Source: Syntrophaceae bacterium (GTDB lineage: Bacteria > Desulfobacterota > Syntrophia > Syntrophales > Smithellaceae). From it: 42,157 nt of DNA. The stretch spans positions 4,697-46,853 of the forward strand of contig PLGI01000104.1 in NCBI GenBank assembly GCA_003139775.1, given 5' to 3'. The notes under the pieces are model-generated. The model made no database searches. It had not been told where the DNA came from and saw only the letters and a list, made by a program, of their open reading frames with translations. Made by a program: the position numbers and the translations under genes. Below are positions 40,811-42,157 of this stretch, in pieces (the first letter of the stretch is position 1; each line of letters starts with the position of its first letter).

Positions 40811-41635
40811 ATGACCCGTAAAGTGAAAGCACTAGTATTGACCGGCAACGGCGTCAATGCTGAAATGGAAATGGCGCACGCCTGCCGGCTTGCCGGGGCC
40901 GATATGGTCGATATCGTCCATATCAGTGAATTGCTTTTCGGGGAGCGGCGCCTGTCTGACTATACTTTTTTGAATTTGCCGGGCGGTTTCTTAGACGGCG
41001 ATGATCTGGGTTCGGCCAAAGCCGGGGCCAACCGATTTTTACACGCACGGATTGCCGGTTCAAATGAGATGCTCATCGAAGAGTTACTACAATTTATTGC
41101 CGCAGGGAAATTGATTCTGGGTATTTGCAACGGCTTCCAGCTTATGATAAAATTGGGTTTGTTGCCCGCGCTCGATGGCAACTTCACCAGGCAAAGTGCG
41201 ACACTGACGTTTAATGATTCAGGGCGTTTTGGAGACCGCTGGGTGTATGTCAAAGCCAACGCGCAAAGCCCCTGTGTTTTTACTAAAGGCATCGATGTTG
41301 TCTATTATCCCGTGCGCCACGGCGAAGGTAAATTTGTTCCTTTGAACGATTCCGTGCTCGATCAAATCGAAAAGAAAAATTTGTACGCGTTTCAATACAG
41401 TACAGCTGAAGGCATGCCGACAATGGACTATCCGGCCAATCCCAATGGCTCAATTCATGCTATTGCCGGTCTGTGCAATGAAACAGGGAGGCTTTTCGGC
41501 CTGATGCCTCATCCCGAAGCGTTTCTGCACCGCACCAACCATCCCCGCTGGACACGAGAAAACCTGCCGGAAGAAGGGCAAGGTCTGGCAATTTTCCGCA
41601 ACGCAGTAAATTTCATCCGCAGCAAAGAGTTTTAA
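40811..41635 (+). CDS. purQ: Phosphoribosylformylglycinamidine synthase, glutaminase subunit PurQ
   Basis: 274 residues of a class I glutamine amidotransferase that hands ammonia to PurL. The nucleophile is C106 in GICNGFQLM, and the His-Glu pair is H234 and E236 in MPHPEAF. NLPGGFLDGDDLGSAKAGA and FPVRHGEGKF-like YPVRHGEGKFV are typical. It is longer than the small PurQ of Bacillus (about 227) and resembles the amidotransferase end of large PurL. The gene begins 13 bases after purL and has AGGGTGA as its ribosome binding site, so the two form one operon. Confidence 0.94.
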   Translation: MTRKVKALVLTGNGVNAEMEMAHACRLAGADMVDIVHISELLFGERRLSDYTFLNLPGGFLDGDDLGSAKAGANRFLHARIAGSNEMLIEELLQFIAAGKLILGICNGFQLMIKLGLLPALDGNFTRQSATLTFNDSGRFGDRWVYVKANAQSPCVFTKGIDVVYYPVRHGEGKFVPLNDSVLDQIEKKNLYAFQYSTAEGMPTMDYPANPNGSIHAIAGLCNETGRLFGLMPHPEAFLHRTNHPRWTRENLPEEGQGLAIFRNAVNFIRSKEF

Positions 41636-41646
41636 TCCCGCTACTT

Positions 41647-41681
41647 GGAATCCCCCGGCTCCTGCCGGAGGAGGCTCCACT
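41647..41681 (+). repeat. 35-bp GC-rich palindrome (family F), copy 3
   Basis: GGAATCCCCCGGCTCCTGCC then GGAGGAGGCTCCACT, followed by AATTTT. It starts 11 bases after the purQ stop codon. The strong stem CCGGC/GCCGG and the short T-run could give it a terminator role for purLQ. Confidence 0.65.
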
Positions 41682-41777
41682 AATTTTGAGATGGCGATAT
41701 GGTTTTCATAGCTTTACGAAGGAAACAGAATATATTTTTGATTATTGCTTAAATGTCAGGAAAGCGTTATATTAAGT

Positions 41778-41806
41778 TTGTCCAAAATCATTGGAAAGCG
41801 TAAAAT
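41778..41806 (+). promoter_or_regulatory. Predicted promoter of the six-cysteine protein gene
   Basis: TTGTCC (41778-41783), a 17-base spacer and TAAAAT (41801-41806), about 45 bases before the ATG at 41852. Confidence 0.4.
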
Positions 41807-41851
41807 TTTATTATTTGAGAAACGTACCTGTAAATTAAAGGAGGTGGCATT

Positions 41852-42115
41852 ATGAAACGGTTGAGAATATTTTCCCTTATTTCGTGTTTTGTCATGGTCT
41901 TGTATTTTTTAATCTTCTCTTTTTCTAAAATCTCTATCGCGGAGCAAACCAGTGTACAAAAATGCATTAGTAGCTGCGCTAAAAAAGAGCAAGCCTGTTT
42001 TAATATAAACGCGGATAAAAGACAGTGTGAAGTAAAATTTCAAAACTGCGCTGCCGCTTGCAAGTCAGAAGAATCACCGCAGAAAGGGTCGAATAGATCC
42101 TTGAAACCAATGTAA
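41852..42115 (+). CDS. Small secreted protein with symmetrical six-cysteine motif
   Basis: 87 residues. A signal peptide (basic start MKRLRIF, then a hydrophobic stretch to about residue 29, ending SIA) precedes a mature part of about 55 residues. Six cysteines are spaced C-x3-C-x6-C-x9-C-x6-C-x3-C, a mirror-image pattern. In a helical hairpin, C1-C6, C2-C5 and C3-C4 would face each other. The tail is short and basic. AAAGGAGGTGG is well placed before the ATG, and a promoter-like pair lies upstream. I do not recognise the family; the pattern resembles CX3C helical hairpins. Function unknown. Confidence 0.78.
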   Translation: MKRLRIFSLISCFVMVLYFLIFSFSKISIAEQTSVQKCISSCAKKEQACFNINADKRQCEVKFQNCAAACKSEESPQKGSNRSLKPM

Positions 42116-42130
42116 TTAAGCAGAATTGAT

Positions 42131-42157
42131 AAGTTGTAATGAGACTCGCTGAAAACG
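42131..42157. repeat. Composite intergenic repeat (family E), copy h, cut by window edge
   Basis: AAGTTGTAATGAGACTCGCT and seven more bases are identical to 8524-8550. The element continues past the end of the window. Confidence 0.8.

Noticed and set aside
1-42157. CRISPR array, tRNA or rRNA genes, complete IS elements or prophage
   Set aside because: No evenly spaced direct repeats with unique spacers, no cloverleaf-like sequence that I could recognise, and no transposase, integrase or phage structural genes. The repeats seen are scattered and palindromic.

Overview
The window is one stretch of a moderate-GC Gram-negative chromosome. It looks like a strictly anaerobic member of the Desulfobacterota, most like the Syntrophales (Syntrophus/Smithella type). 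That is inferred from content: several carboxylate-activating enzymes, an ADP-forming acyl-CoA synthetase, a Liv ABC operon ending in a phenylacetate-CoA-ligase-like gene, a sigma-54 activator, and large numbers of short palindromic intergenic repeats. No rRNA, tRNA or taxon-defining marker is present, so the assignment stays tentative.

Layout. 1-6847: two AMP-forming acyl-CoA ligases, a MerR regulator and a fused ADP-forming acyl-CoA synthetase, all on the plus strand. 6971-9703: a minus-strand MFS carboxylate-type transporter, then a plus-strand pair of MaoC/hot-dog hydratase genes. 9888-12912: a sigma-54 response regulator convergent with a membrane histidine kinase. 13299-14813: four minus-strand genes for small exported proteins, three of them tandem Ala/Lys-rich paralogues. 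15313-18403: a BaiN/HI0933 flavoprotein and GlmM. 18866-21612: a thiolase, TatA and a VTT-domain membrane protein. 21638-26207: biotin genes bioD-bioF-bioA on the minus strand with bioB divergent. 26234-32237: livK-H-M-G-F plus a phenylacetate-CoA-ligase-like gene on the minus strand. 32449-36184: an ICMT-like methyltransferase, RmuC, and an ECF-like sigma factor directly followed by a DUF3795 protein. 36378-37307: a TIR-like gene broken by a repeat insertion. 37816-41635: purL (with a tandem PurS-like N-terminus) and purQ. 41852-42115: a small secreted six-cysteine protein.

Taken together the genes describe uptake (Liv ABC, MFS), CoA activation (AMP- and ADP-forming ligases), hydration and thiolysis of acyl-CoAs, plus local regulation (MerR, two-component system). 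Housekeeping biotin, purine and cell-wall genes lie between them.

The most distinctive feature is the intergenic DNA. At least six repeat families can be seen by eye. (1) A 96-bp mobile repeat has three copies, one of them inside the TIR-like gene. (2) Three elements of about 120 bp share a conserved core but have different outer inverted repeats that still pair with each other. (3) A 127-bp element with perfect 17-bp inverted ends lies in the purL leader. (4) Composite hairpin modules recur in eight places. (5) A 35-bp GC palindrome has three copies, one of which forms the translation start region of the VTT gene. (6) A 22-26 bp palindrome has four copies. Two decayed genes, a YoeB/Txe-type toxin 3' end and a stop-interrupted small ORF, also sit in the repeat-rich gaps. 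I see no CRISPR array, complete IS element or prophage.
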